DNA from: Deltaproteobacteria bacterium
Lineage (GTDB): Bacteria; Bdellovibrionota; Bdellovibrionia; Bdellovibrionales; Bdellovibrionaceae
Direction of reading: 5' to 3'
DNA length: 64,000 nucleotides
Assembly (NCBI GenBank): GCA_017302835.1
Contig: JAFLCC010000015.1
Coordinates: 1-64,000, forward strand
Of the stretch, positions 34,748 through 42,980 are shown in pieces. Within the stretch, counting starts at the first letter, position 1, and the number at the start of each line of letters is the position of its first letter. A program made the position numbers and the translations under genes. The notes below the pieces were generated by a model. The model worked only from the letters and a program-made list of their open reading frames with translations, did not search any database and was not told the DNA's origin.

Positions 34748-36355
34748 ATGGCAGTACTAGAAACTGAAATTAATAGCGACTCTGAAGATTTTAAAAAAAA
34801 CAAACGGTACATGCTCGACTTAATAGAAAACTTAAAAAAACAAGTCGAAAAAATAAAACTTGGAGGAGGCTCAGACTCTCAGGAAAAACAGAAAGCTCGC
34901 GGTAAGCTCACCGTAAGGGAACGAATTCAGAACTTATTGGATCCTGGTACCAGCTTTCTGGAATTTTCAACGCTCGCTGCTTGGGGTGTTTACGATAACG
35001 AAGCGCCCTGTGCTGGTATTATAACTGGGATTGGTGTCATCCACGGCATTGAAGTCATGATTGTTGCTAATGATGCCACGGTAAAAGGTGGAACGTATTT
35101 TCCTCTTACCGTAAAGAAACATTTGCGAGCACAAGAAATAGCTCAAGAAAATGGATTGCCTTGTATTTATTTAGTGGATAGTGGAGGAGCCTTTTTGCCA
35201 CTTCAGTCTGAAGTTTTTCCTGATCGAGAACATTTCGGTCGTATTTTTTATAACCAGGCTAGAATGTCAGCTGAAGGGATTTCGCAGATTTCCATCGTCA
35301 TGGGTTCATGCACCGCTGGAGGAGCCTATGTCCCGTCAATGAGTGATGAAAATGTGATCGTCAATGAAAATGGAACTATATTTTTAGGCGGTCCGCCTCT
35401 GGTGAAGGCAGCCACAGGAGAAGAAGTCTCGGCCCAAGATTTGGGAGGGGCCCATGTTCATTGCGAAATCAGTGGCGTGACAGATCATTTCGCCGAAAAT
35501 GATTCCCATGCCCTTGAAGTAACACGTGAGATCGTAAAACATTTGAATAAACAACGTGTGGTTCATCTAAAGATGGAACCTCCCGAGGAGCCTGCTTATT
35601 CTATTGAGGAAATCTATGGAGTTATTCCTGAGGATTCCAAAAAATCATTTGATGTGCGAGAAATTATTTCTCGGCTTGTAGACGCCAGTGATTTTCATGA
35701 ATTCAAACCACTTTATGGAAAAACGTTGGTGACAGGTTGGGGACACATTTGGGGTTATCCCGTAGGAATTATTGCAAATAATGGAGTTTTGTTTAGTGAA
35801 AGCGCTTTAAAGGCAGCTCATTTTATAGAGCTTTGTGAACAACGACAAATTCCTTTAGTGTTTCTGCAAAATATCACGGGTTTCATGGTAGGTAAAAAAT
35901 ATGAAAATGAAGGAATTGCAAAGCAGGGAGCTAAAATGGTTATGGCCGTAAGCAATGCCTCTGTTCCTAAATTTACTGTTGTTATTGGTGGTTCCTATGG
36001 TGCTGGAAATTATGGAATGTGTGGAAGGGCCTTTCAGCCACGGCAACTTTGGATGTGGCCCAATGCTAAAATTTCCGTGATGGGCGGAGAACAAGCTGCA
36101 AATGTATTGCTGACAGTAAAAAAAGATCAGTTAGCTATTAAAAAACAACAAATGAGTTTGGAAGAAGAAGAGAGATTTAAAAAACCAATTCTAGATAAAT
36201 ATAGCGAAGAAAGTTCTGCGTATTATTCTAGCGCCAGGATTTGGGATGATGGAGTGATAGATCCAAAGGAAACAAGAAGAGTCCTTGCACTTGGAATTGC
36301 CGCGAGTTTAAATAAAAAATGGAGTGAGCCCAGGCAGGGTGTTTTTAGAATGTGA
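34748..36355 (+). CDS. liuB: Methylcrotonyl-CoA carboxylase, carboxyltransferase (beta) subunit
   Basis: This 535-residue protein moves carboxyl from biotin to 3-methylcrotonyl-CoA in leucine breakdown. Typical segments are [57 protein letters not shown] broken by [27 protein letters not shown] and [15 protein letters not shown]. The form [17 protein letters not shown] is specific to methylcrotonyl rather than propionyl carboxylases. ATG 34748 has AAGGAAG just upstream. It heads the cluster liuB-liuC-biotin carboxylase-carrier-lyase. Confidence 0.92.
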   Translation: MAVLETEINSDSEDFKKNKRYMLDLIENLKKQVEKIKLGGGSDSQEKQKARGKLTVRERIQNLLDPGTSFLEFSTLAAWGVYDNEAPCAGIITGIGVIHGIEVMIVANDATVKGGTYFPLTVKKHLRAQEIAQENGLPCIYLVDSGGAFLPLQSEVFPDREHFGRIFYNQARMSAEGISQISIVMGSCTAGGAYVPSMSDENVIVNENGTIFLGGPPLVKAATGEEVSAQDLGGAHVHCEISGVTDHFAENDSHALEVTREIVKHLNKQRVVHLKMEPPEEPAYSIEEIYGVIPEDSKKSFDVREIISRLVDASDFHEFKPLYGKTLVTGWGHIWGYPVGIIANNGVLFSESALKAAHFIELCEQRQIPLVFLQNITGFMVGKKYENEGIAKQGAKMVMAVSNASVPKFTVVIGGSYGAGNYGMCGRAFQPRQLWMWPNAKISVMGGEQAANVLLTVKKDQLAIKKQQMSLEEEERFKKPILDKYSEESSAYYSSARIWDDGVIDPKETRRVLALGIAASLNKKWSEPRQGVFRM

Positions 36356-36412
36356 AACTCATTCTTATTAAATCAAATGCCAACATGACTCTGATGATAA
36401 AGGATTGAAAAT

Positions 36413-37204
36413 ATGATGAATGCTCAGTTGAAAACCCTGATACTGACGGAATTAGATCAGGTGTTGCAGATTAAATTAAATCGACCAGAGGTGCGAAACG
36501 CCTTCAACTCAGAAATGATTAAGGAGTTGAGCTCCGTATTTAAAGCCTTGCAACAAAGATCAGATATTAAGGTAATGACTTTGGTAGGTGAAGGAAAAGC
36601 TTTTTGTGCAGGGGCTGATTTAAATTGGATGCGCTCCATGGTGAATTATAATTTTGAAGAAAACATTCTGGATGCAAAGGAATTATATCAATTATTTGAA
36701 GCCCAGAGCCAACTAGATATTCCACTCATAGGTCTAGTTCATGGCGCTGTTTACGGCGGAGCTTTGGGGCTGATTGCCAATTGTGACTACGTGATTGCCG
36801 AGAAGGGTACAAATTTTTGTTTTAGTGAAGTGAAATTGGGAATTTCTCCAGCTGTTATTTCCAGTTTTGTTTTAAAGAAAGCCAACCCTCTAGTTCATCA
36901 TTATATGCTTTCTGCTTCTGTATTTGATGAAAATCAAGCCAAAGAGTTGTTCTTAGTCAATGAGATATGTTCTGCAGGTAGAGGTCATTCGGCGATTCAA
37001 ACCCATCTCCATCAGTACAAAGAATGCAGTCCTCAGGCGGTTCGAAAAACAAAAAAACTTTTAAGGGAATTAAGGTCTTTAGGTACAACCAGTCCTGAAT
37101 CATTAACAACAAAACTCATTGCTGAGCTCAGGGTGTCTTCTGAAGGACAAGAAGGAATCAAAAGCTTTTTAGAAAAGTCATCTCCGATTTGGAAAAAAAA
37201 CTAA
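36413..37204 (+). CDS. liuC: Methylglutaconyl-CoA hydratase (enoyl-CoA hydratase family)
   Basis: This 263-residue crotonase-fold protein fits 3-methylglutaconyl-CoA hydratase of leucine breakdown. Segments include LNRPEVRNAFNSEMI, GEGKAFCAGADLNWM (oxyanion hole), IGLVHGAVYGGALGLIANCDYVIA and FSEVKLGISPAVISSFV, the last being characteristic of this hydratase. It sits directly between the two carboxylase subunit genes, which strengthens the assignment. A start with AAAGGATTGAAAAT upstream is good. The length is normal. Confidence 0.85.
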   Translation: MMNAQLKTLILTELDQVLQIKLNRPEVRNAFNSEMIKELSSVFKALQQRSDIKVMTLVGEGKAFCAGADLNWMRSMVNYNFEENILDAKELYQLFEAQSQLDIPLIGLVHGAVYGGALGLIANCDYVIAEKGTNFCFSEVKLGISPAVISSFVLKKANPLVHHYMLSASVFDENQAKELFLVNEICSAGRGHSAIQTHLHQYKECSPQAVRKTKKLLRELRSLGTTSPESLTTKLIAELRVSSEGQEGIKSFLEKSSPIWKKN

Positions 37205-37229
37205 GCCTGGGGCAAAAGGATAATCATTT

Positions 37230-38732
37230 GTGAATCATCATGTAAATTTAGAAAATAAAAAAATTAAAAGAATTGCCATCGCCAATCGTGGAGAAGTCGC
37301 TGTCAGAATTATAAAAGCTTGTGAAGAACTTGAAATAGAAACCGTTTTATTACATTCAGATGTGGATACTCATTCACGAGCTTACAGAATGGCAACTAAA
37401 TCAATTTGTATTGGTCCGGCCTCAACAGCGGAAAGTTATTTGAACATTGAAGCCAACATTCAGGGAGCCTTAGCAGGAAAAGTCGATGCCCTCCATCCAG
37501 GATTTGGTTTTTTGTCTGAGAATCCTGATTTTGCAGAGGCATGTATTAAAGCGGGTATTATTTTTATCGGACCGTCTCCAGAATCGATTCGTGCCCTTGG
37601 TGATAAAGTCAATTGTAAAGCTCTGGCTAAAAAGCTTGGGATTCCTTTAGTGCCTGGGTATCAAGGAGAAAATCAGGAGGTTTTATTTCTTGCTCAGGAG
37701 GCTGAACGAATTGGCTATCCTGTGATTGTCAAGGCCGCGGCTGGCGGTGGTGGACGTGGAATGAAGTTGATTCAAGCAGCAAGTGAGGCCAAGGAACAAA
37801 TCGAGTCGGCACAACGAGAAGCCCTAGCGGCCTTTGGTTCATCAAAAGTTTTTTTGGAAAAATATTTAGATAAAGCTAAGCATATTGAATTTCAAATTTT
37901 TGGCGATTCCATCGGGCAAGTTACTCATCTGATGGACCGGGAGTGTTCGGTGCAACGTCGCCATCAAAAAATAATTGAAGAAGCCTTATCTCCCTCCATT
38001 TCTACTGAGCTCAGAATCAAGATGGGTGAATGTGCCGTGAGCATTGCAAAAAGTGTAAACTATAAAGGGGCTGGGACTGTTGAGTTTTTATTTCAAGATG
38101 AAGAGTTTTATTTGCTAGAAGTAAATACCCGCCTACAAGTAGAACACCCGGTGACCGAGCAAGTGATGGGGATTGATCTTGTCAAAGCTCAGATTTTAAC
38201 AGCACAAAATGATTTTATCTTAACCAAAGATAAATATAAAACAGCTCATGGGCATAGCATAGAGTGCAGAGTTTATGCCGAGAATTCTTATTTAGGAGGC
38301 CTTCCAAGTACGGGATTATTAGGAACAGTGTTTTTTCCAGAAGGACCTGGAAGAAGGTATGAGTATGGTTTTGAAAAAGGTGATACCATCACTTCGTATT
38401 ATGATCCAATGATAGCAAAAATTATTGTTTGGGACGAAAATAGAAATCGTGCCATAAAAAAAATGTGCAAGGTCCTTAAGGAAACGTTGATTTTTGGGGT
38501 CCACACAAATATTCCCTATCTACTGGCTATTTTAGCCCATCCCGAATTCATAAAGGGAACAATGACCACACGATTTATTGAAACTTATTTTAAAGACCCG
38601 ATTCTTCCAGAAAGGTTATCACCGATCGACGAAAAAAATATTTCTCAGATAAAAAAATATTTCACAGGCAAAAAAGAAATCAAGAAAACTAAATCAAACC
38701 CTTGGAGTTTTGATTGGAGAATGTGGTCATGA
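37230..38732 (+). CDS. Biotin carboxylase subunit of methylcrotonyl-CoA carboxylase (no carrier domain)
   Basis: This 500-residue protein is an ATP-grasp biotin carboxylase: VRIIKACEELEIETVLLHSD at the start, KAAAGGGGRGMK (ATP-binding loop), EFQIFGDSIGQVTHLMDRECSVQRRHQK, EVNTRLQVEHPVTEQVMG (catalytic arginine) and ECRVYAEN. It stops soon after the carboxylase core. The usual alpha subunit of this enzyme continues into a biotinyl carrier of about 130 residues. Here that part is a separate gene whose ATG overlaps this stop by 4 bases (ATGA). The two are therefore translated as a coupled pair. GTG/ATG choice: the first codon is TTG-GTG-like GTG at 37230, with AAAAGGATAA before it. Confidence 0.88.
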   Translation: MNHHVNLENKKIKRIAIANRGEVAVRIIKACEELEIETVLLHSDVDTHSRAYRMATKSICIGPASTAESYLNIEANIQGALAGKVDALHPGFGFLSENPDFAEACIKAGIIFIGPSPESIRALGDKVNCKALAKKLGIPLVPGYQGENQEVLFLAQEAERIGYPVIVKAAAGGGGRGMKLIQAASEAKEQIESAQREALAAFGSSKVFLEKYLDKAKHIEFQIFGDSIGQVTHLMDRECSVQRRHQKIIEEALSPSISTELRIKMGECAVSIAKSVNYKGAGTVEFLFQDEEFYLLEVNTRLQVEHPVTEQVMGIDLVKAQILTAQNDFILTKDKYKTAHGHSIECRVYAENSYLGGLPSTGLLGTVFFPEGPGRRYEYGFEKGDTITSYYDPMIAKIIVWDENRNRAIKKMCKVLKETLIFGVHTNIPYLLAILAHPEFIKGTMTTRFIETYFKDPILPERLSPIDEKNISQIKKYFTGKKEIKKTKSNPWSFDWRMWS

Positions 38733-39127
38733 AAAATGAAAATGGGGTCATAAAAAATTTTGAGTTGATTGAAAATGGAGAGACTTCAAAGGCAAGTGCC
38801 GAGGTTGTTAAAAATACCCTTTGGGTTCATGTATCTGGGCAAATTCTGGCAATGGATTTAGATAGCCATAGAGTTTCTAAGAGAAAGACAAAGACGTCTG
38901 TATCCAATCCAAATTTAGTGCTATCTCCAATGCCTGGAAAAATAACCAAAATTTTTGTGACCCTTGGACAAATGGTGAAGGCCGGGGATTCTTTGATTGT
39001 GATGGAAGCCATGAAAATGGAGTACACCTTAAAATCTAGTATTGATGGCAAAGTTAAGAGTGTTAACTGTAAAATTAACGATCAAGTGATCCTGGCTAAA
39101 TTATTGGTCGAGCTCGAAAAAGGATAA
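38729..39127 (+). CDS. Biotin carboxyl carrier protein, separate from the carboxylase
   Basis: This 132-residue protein ends in a biotinyl domain: SPMPGKITKIFVTLGQMVKAGD, then VMEAMKMEY with the biotin lysine in MKM, then DGKVKSVNCKINDQV. Its first 60 residues are beta-rich and correspond to the linker/BT region that joins carboxylase and carrier in the fused alpha subunit. ATG 38729 has GGAG 9 bases upstream; the TTG at 38714 is less likely. Overlap with the carboxylase stop (ATGA) couples translation. The biotin ligase needed to charge it is not in the window. Confidence 0.88.
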   Translation: MKNENGVIKNFELIENGETSKASAEVVKNTLWVHVSGQILAMDLDSHRVSKRKTKTSVSNPNLVLSPMPGKITKIFVTLGQMVKAGDSLIVMEAMKMEYTLKSSIDGKVKSVNCKINDQVILAKLLVELEKG

Positions 39128-39134
39128 TTTAGAT

Positions 39135-40028
39135 ATGTCGGCAAAAAGTATAAAAATAGTTGAAGTGGGCCTTCGAGATGGTTTGCAAAATGAATCCAAA
39201 ATTTTGACTGTAAATCAAAAAGTGGAGCTTGGGAAAAAACTATTAGATTCTGGTATGAAGTTTATGGAGGCTGGAGCCTTTGTTCGTGCAGATAAAGTCC
39301 CACAAATGGAAGGAAGTGACCAAGTTTTTGCGAAACTAAATGAATACTCTCCTAAAAACAATTTATCTGTATTAGTTCCAAATGAAATAGGGATGTTTAA
39401 GGCCATAGAAAATAGAGTTAAGGAAGTGGCCGTTTTTGCTGGCTGTTCTGAATCTTTTTCTCAAAAAAACATTAATTGCTCCATTGAGGAAAGTTTTTTT
39501 CGATTTGAAAAAGTTTTTTCACTGGCAAAAAAAAATAAAATTAAAGTACGAGGTTATTTAAGCGTCTGTTTTGGTTGTCCCTTTGAAGGTGAAATCAAAG
39601 AGGCCGTTGTGGTGAGGTTAGCAAAAAAACTTTATGAAATGGGAGCTTACGAAATTTCTATTGGGGATACCATTGGAAAAGCGCATGTGGGCCAAGTCAG
39701 ATCCTTATTCTCGAAATTAAAGAAAGCGATACCCGTTGAAAAATTAGCGGGGCACTTTCATGATACTCGCGGGCAGGCTTTAGCCAACATATTAGAATCC
39801 TATAATCTGGGAGTCAGGGTTTTTGATTCCAGCATTGGTGGATTGGGTGGCTGTCCTTATGCTCCCGCTGCCACAGGAAATGTAGCTACAGAAGATGTTT
39901 TGTATATGTTCCAAAAAACGGGAGTGAATACTCACATTGATTTAAGAAAAATACTTCAAATCCATTCCTGGTTGACTCAGGAAATGGGAAAACCTTTGCC
40001 ATCAAAATTGGGACAAGTAGGAATGTGA
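39135..40028 (+). CDS. liuE: Hydroxymethylglutaryl-CoA lyase
   Basis: This 297-residue TIM-barrel enzyme cleaves HMG-CoA to acetoacetate and acetyl-CoA, the last step of leucine breakdown. The family pattern VEVGLRDGLQNE is at the start with the metal Asp/Arg, then SESFSQKNINCSIEES, FGCPFEGEI, IGDTIGKAHVG, GHFHDTRGQALANI (metal histidines) and SIGGLGGCPYAPAATGNVATED with the catalytic cysteine. The length is normal. It lies 7 bases after the carrier gene. The cluster lacks an acyl-CoA dehydrogenase (liuA) within this window. Confidence 0.93.
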   Translation: MSAKSIKIVEVGLRDGLQNESKILTVNQKVELGKKLLDSGMKFMEAGAFVRADKVPQMEGSDQVFAKLNEYSPKNNLSVLVPNEIGMFKAIENRVKEVAVFAGCSESFSQKNINCSIEESFFRFEKVFSLAKKNKIKVRGYLSVCFGCPFEGEIKEAVVVRLAKKLYEMGAYEISIGDTIGKAHVGQVRSLFSKLKKAIPVEKLAGHFHDTRGQALANILESYNLGVRVFDSSIGGLGGCPYAPAATGNVATEDVLYMFQKTGVNTHIDLRKILQIHSWLTQEMGKPLPSKLGQVGM

Positions 40029-40285
40029 TTCATTATTAGGCCAACTAGGAATGAGGCTCAGCGGGGGTTACGTCTATGACTCAACTCTTCGTTCTTGTCG
40101 GTCGGGACTCCCTGCGGGTTGGCTTTGGTTTCTGGATTTAAGGTGTTTTATTTTTTGACATAAATGAAAAAAATATCCTTTTCAGATAATTTTCACAGAG
40201 AAAAGACCGATTTTATTAAATTTTCTTTGAGTCTTTCTAAGTCTGTACTAGGTTCCACGAATTAAAGAGTCTAGGGGGAGTTAGT

Positions 40286-41812
40286 ATGGGGATATTGATT
40301 TTAAGATCCATGAAATATGGATTCTACGTCTTGAGTGTGCTTCTTTTTCTGAATTCTTGTCAAAAATCGAACGAAAACAAAAATAAATTTTCAAGCGAAA
40401 TTGATGAAACCCTTATATTAAAAGTGACAAAAGATAATTTTATCAATGGAAAAACCTTTTGCCAACTTTACGTAAATACAAATGAAAAACTCAGTCATGA
40501 GAACGGTGTTTGGATTGATGTTCCAAAGAATTATGACAACCAAACAAGCAGTACTGACAAAATGCAGATTTATGCTTACACTCGTAAACCCTTTGATCCT
40601 AAATTGCCTTCTTTTGTATTTGTTGATGGCGGACCTGGGCAGAATACCCATCAATTTGAAGACATTCTTTCTGACGGGTATAATCAGATTAATTTTGACC
40701 AACGAGGAGTTGGTTGCTCCACGCCAAATACATGGGACGAATATTCTGATCAAAAAATCTACTCTTCAAAGAATACTATTTATGACATGGAGGAGATACG
40801 AAAACATTTTGGAATTGAGAAATGGTCTGTTTATGGCCTCAGTTATGGAACTATTCCTGCAACTATGTATTCCTCTTTTTTTAAGGCTAACACCAAGGTG
40901 TTAGTCCTTGAAGGAGTTGTTGGGTCTGTTGAAAATCTTTCTAGATTTAATTATTTTTCAGACAAATGGAATTTGATAATCAAATCATTTAATGAAAAAC
41001 AAAAAAATAGCTTTGATCAATTGATTTTAAACGATAGAGACAAAAAATTTGAAATCATCATGCAACAATTTATGATCGCCGGCTATCGCGATGCGGGGTT
41101 TAAATCTTTGAAGGAAAATCTATTAGATAAGCTATTTCCTCTTGAGGGTGGATTTAATGAAGAGGCATTTAAAGAACTAAAGAGAAAATACACATTAAGT
41201 CGAACTCGCTTTGAGAAACCTCAACAACCTGGGGCTGTGGATGACAACATTTTATCAATTTTTTATTGTAAGGAATTAAAGGCCTTCGAGAAGGATAAAT
41301 TTACCTTAGACTATGATTCTGAAAAAGGGTTTATCGAACGACCGACAACATTAAAAAAATATTGGCGAGATGAATGCTACAAACATGATATCAAGGAAGA
41401 AAATCAAGATAGTTATGAGGAAGCTAAATATCCCGTTTTAGTACCTATTTACTATCTGCAAGGCTCCCATGATGCCGCCACTGTTGCAACAGGGGCTTTA
41501 AATCACTGGAAAATGGTTCCCAAAAAATCTGTTTTTTTTATGTTTTCAATTAAGGGCGGGCACAATCCGGGGCTGTCTAAAATTAATTCAGCAAATGATG
41601 AAATTAAATTGGCGCATAGAAATCTTTATATAAAAGCGTTAAATGGCGAAAAAATAGATAGTGAATTTGTTAAAAATTTAAATTCAATTATTACCAAAAA
41701 TGAAAAAAATGAAAATTTAAAAAAAGTCACCTGGGAGCTATTTTTAAAGAGACCAAAAGACTTTTCCTCCATTGAAGGCGAGTTAGAAGGGATTAAGAGG
41801 ATTCAATATTAG
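40286..41812 (+). CDS. Lipoprotein alpha/beta hydrolase, S33-like
   Basis: This 508-residue protein has a lipobox (FLNSC, Cys25) after a hydrophobic run. A hydrolase core follows: VDGGPGQN (oxyanion loop), NFDQRGVGCSTPN, and GLSYGT nucleophile elbow with serine near residue 190. The final acid and histidine fit YYLQGSHDAATV and IKGGHNPG in the tail. The GGPGQ and QRGVG forms resemble tripeptidyl/prolyl aminopeptidases of family S33. The lipid anchor suggests action at the outer membrane or periplasm, perhaps on peptides. The start has GGGGGAG just upstream. It stands alone. Confidence 0.75.
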   Translation: MGILILRSMKYGFYVLSVLLFLNSCQKSNENKNKFSSEIDETLILKVTKDNFINGKTFCQLYVNTNEKLSHENGVWIDVPKNYDNQTSSTDKMQIYAYTRKPFDPKLPSFVFVDGGPGQNTHQFEDILSDGYNQINFDQRGVGCSTPNTWDEYSDQKIYSSKNTIYDMEEIRKHFGIEKWSVYGLSYGTIPATMYSSFFKANTKVLVLEGVVGSVENLSRFNYFSDKWNLIIKSFNEKQKNSFDQLILNDRDKKFEIIMQQFMIAGYRDAGFKSLKENLLDKLFPLEGGFNEEAFKELKRKYTLSRTRFEKPQQPGAVDDNILSIFYCKELKAFEKDKFTLDYDSEKGFIERPTTLKKYWRDECYKHDIKEENQDSYEEAKYPVLVPIYYLQGSHDAATVATGALNHWKMVPKKSVFFMFSIKGGHNPGLSKINSANDEIKLAHRNLYIKALNGEKIDSEFVKNLNSIITKNEKNENLKKVTWELFLKRPKDFSSIEGELEGIKRIQY

Positions 41813-41854
41813 AGATTGACTACTTCCTTGATAAATATACATTGAAACTATCAA

Positions 41855-41883
41855 AGCGTATTTAAAGACTTTTTAAATACGCT
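41855..41883. repeat. 12-bp hairpin of the AAATACGCTCT family, copy 1
   Basis: AGCGTATTTAAA (41855-41866) pairs perfectly with TTTAAATACGCT (41872-41883) around a 5-base loop. The trailing AAATACGCTCT recurs at 47178, where a similar stem stands before another gene. It is 25 bases upstream of the coiled-coil gene ATG. Confidence 0.75.
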
Positions 41884-41908
41884 CTCCATGCTATGACAAG
41901 GGGTTATT

Positions 41909-42388
41909 ATGATTTTAAGAATTTTAATGTTATTGTGTTTTTTCTTTGTGACTTGCCTGCTAAATTTGAATCTCGTCTTCGCCGAAGGCGTCGGTGAAAA
42001 CCTGGGTAAAAAAGTCGATACAAAAGTGAATGATATCAAAGATTATTCGGTAGAGAAAAAAGAAAAAATTGAAAAAGAATTTCAATCAAATTTAGACAAA
42101 TTAGATAAAGAAATTAAATCACTTAAAGCCAAAGTTAATAAGGCGCAAAAAAAAACAACAACCGAAGTTCAAAAGCAGTGGAATGATCAAATTGATACTT
42201 TGGAAAAAAGAAAATCTGAAATTGCAGCAGATATTGCCAGTCTCAAGTTAAGTACTGGAAATGCATGGGAAGATATTAAGTCTGGGATTCAAACGGCGGT
42301 CAGTGATTTAAAAACTTCATTTAAAAAAGCAAAATCTCAGTTTAACAACGAAAATGATAATCTGCATGAAAATAACGAAGAAAAATAA
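41909..42388 (+). CDS. Exported coiled-coil protein
   Basis: This 159-residue protein has a signal peptide (LLCFFFVTCLLNLNLVFA, cut before EGV) and then about 120 residues of charged heptads (KVDTKVNDIKDYSVEKKEKIEKEF in broken view) with lysines and glutamates in the outer positions: a long coiled coil. It resembles small periplasmic stress proteins in which a coiled coil is all there is. The 3' end overlaps the next gene by 35 bases, so they are co-translated with the TPM and TIM44-like genes. The function is unknown. Confidence 0.6.
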   Translation: MILRILMLLCFFFVTCLLNLNLVFAEGVGENLGKKVDTKVNDIKDYSVEKKEKIEKEFQSNLDKLDKEIKSLKAKVNKAQKKTTTEVQKQWNDQIDTLEKRKSEIAADIASLKLSTGNAWEDIKSGIQTAVSDLKTSFKKAKSQFNNENDNLHENNEEK

Positions 42389-42980
42389 AAAAGCGATAAT
42401 TGTTCAATGTATTGAAGAGTTTGAACAAAAGACCCAAATAGAACTTAAATTAATCATTGAGCGCCAAGCTAGAGGCTACTGGGACCACATTTTAGCATAT
42501 TGTTTGTTAGGTAATTTTCTATTACTGGCCATTGCTCATTTTAGTCAAGTTGAGGAAAATTTTGTTTTAATCTACTTTGAGTTAATTTTTCTAAATTTGG
42601 TGTTGGTTATTTTTTTACATCTGCTGATGGGGGTGCAGTTTTTAATAGGACGAAACAAGAAAAACTCAAATGTAGAAGAGAGAGCTTTGTTTCATTTTTC
42701 TCAGCAAAAAATGTACATGACTGAGTTAAGATCTGGAATGTTGATGTATTATTCTCGTTTGGAAAAAAGAGGAATTATATTGACGGATGTAGGTGTCTTA
42801 AAAAAAATCTCTGCCGCTGAGCTGTTAAATTTTGAGAGTGAATTCAACCAAGCTATGAATAAAAAAGATTTTGCCAATGAATTAGGTGCTTTTATAAGAG
42901 GGTTTGGTGTTTTTTGTCACCAAAAATGGCCTGATGAAACTTTCAAAAATGAATTATCAAATGATGTATTAGGATTCTAA
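42354..42980 (+). CDS. TPM-domain membrane protein
   Basis: This 208-residue protein starts with IVQCIEEFEQKTQIELKLIIERQARGYWD, the pattern of the TPM (Psb32/YgcG-like) domain, and has two membrane helices (AYCLLGNFLLLAIAHF, and LIFLNLVLVIFLHLLMGV). No signal peptide is present. TPM proteins occur in pairs with LemA genes; here a coiled-coil exported protein takes the place of LemA. The start codon may be ATG 42354 or 42366; neither has a clear ribosome-binding site because it lies inside the upstream gene. The stop codon is directly followed by the next ATG. Confidence 0.6.
   Translation: MIICMKITKKNKKAIIVQCIEEFEQKTQIELKLIIERQARGYWDHILAYCLLGNFLLLAIAHFSQVEENFVLIYFELIFLNLVLVIFLHLLMGVQFLIGRNKKNSNVEERALFHFSQQKMYMTELRSGMLMYYSRLEKRGIILTDVGVLKKISAAELLNFESEFNQAMNKKDFANELGAFIRGFGVFCHQKWPDETFKNELSNDVLGF

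Noticed and set aside
34748-40028. Complete leucine-degradation operon
   Set aside because: Isovaleryl-CoA dehydrogenase (liuA) and the branched-chain oxo-acid steps are not in the window, so only the lower part is claimed.
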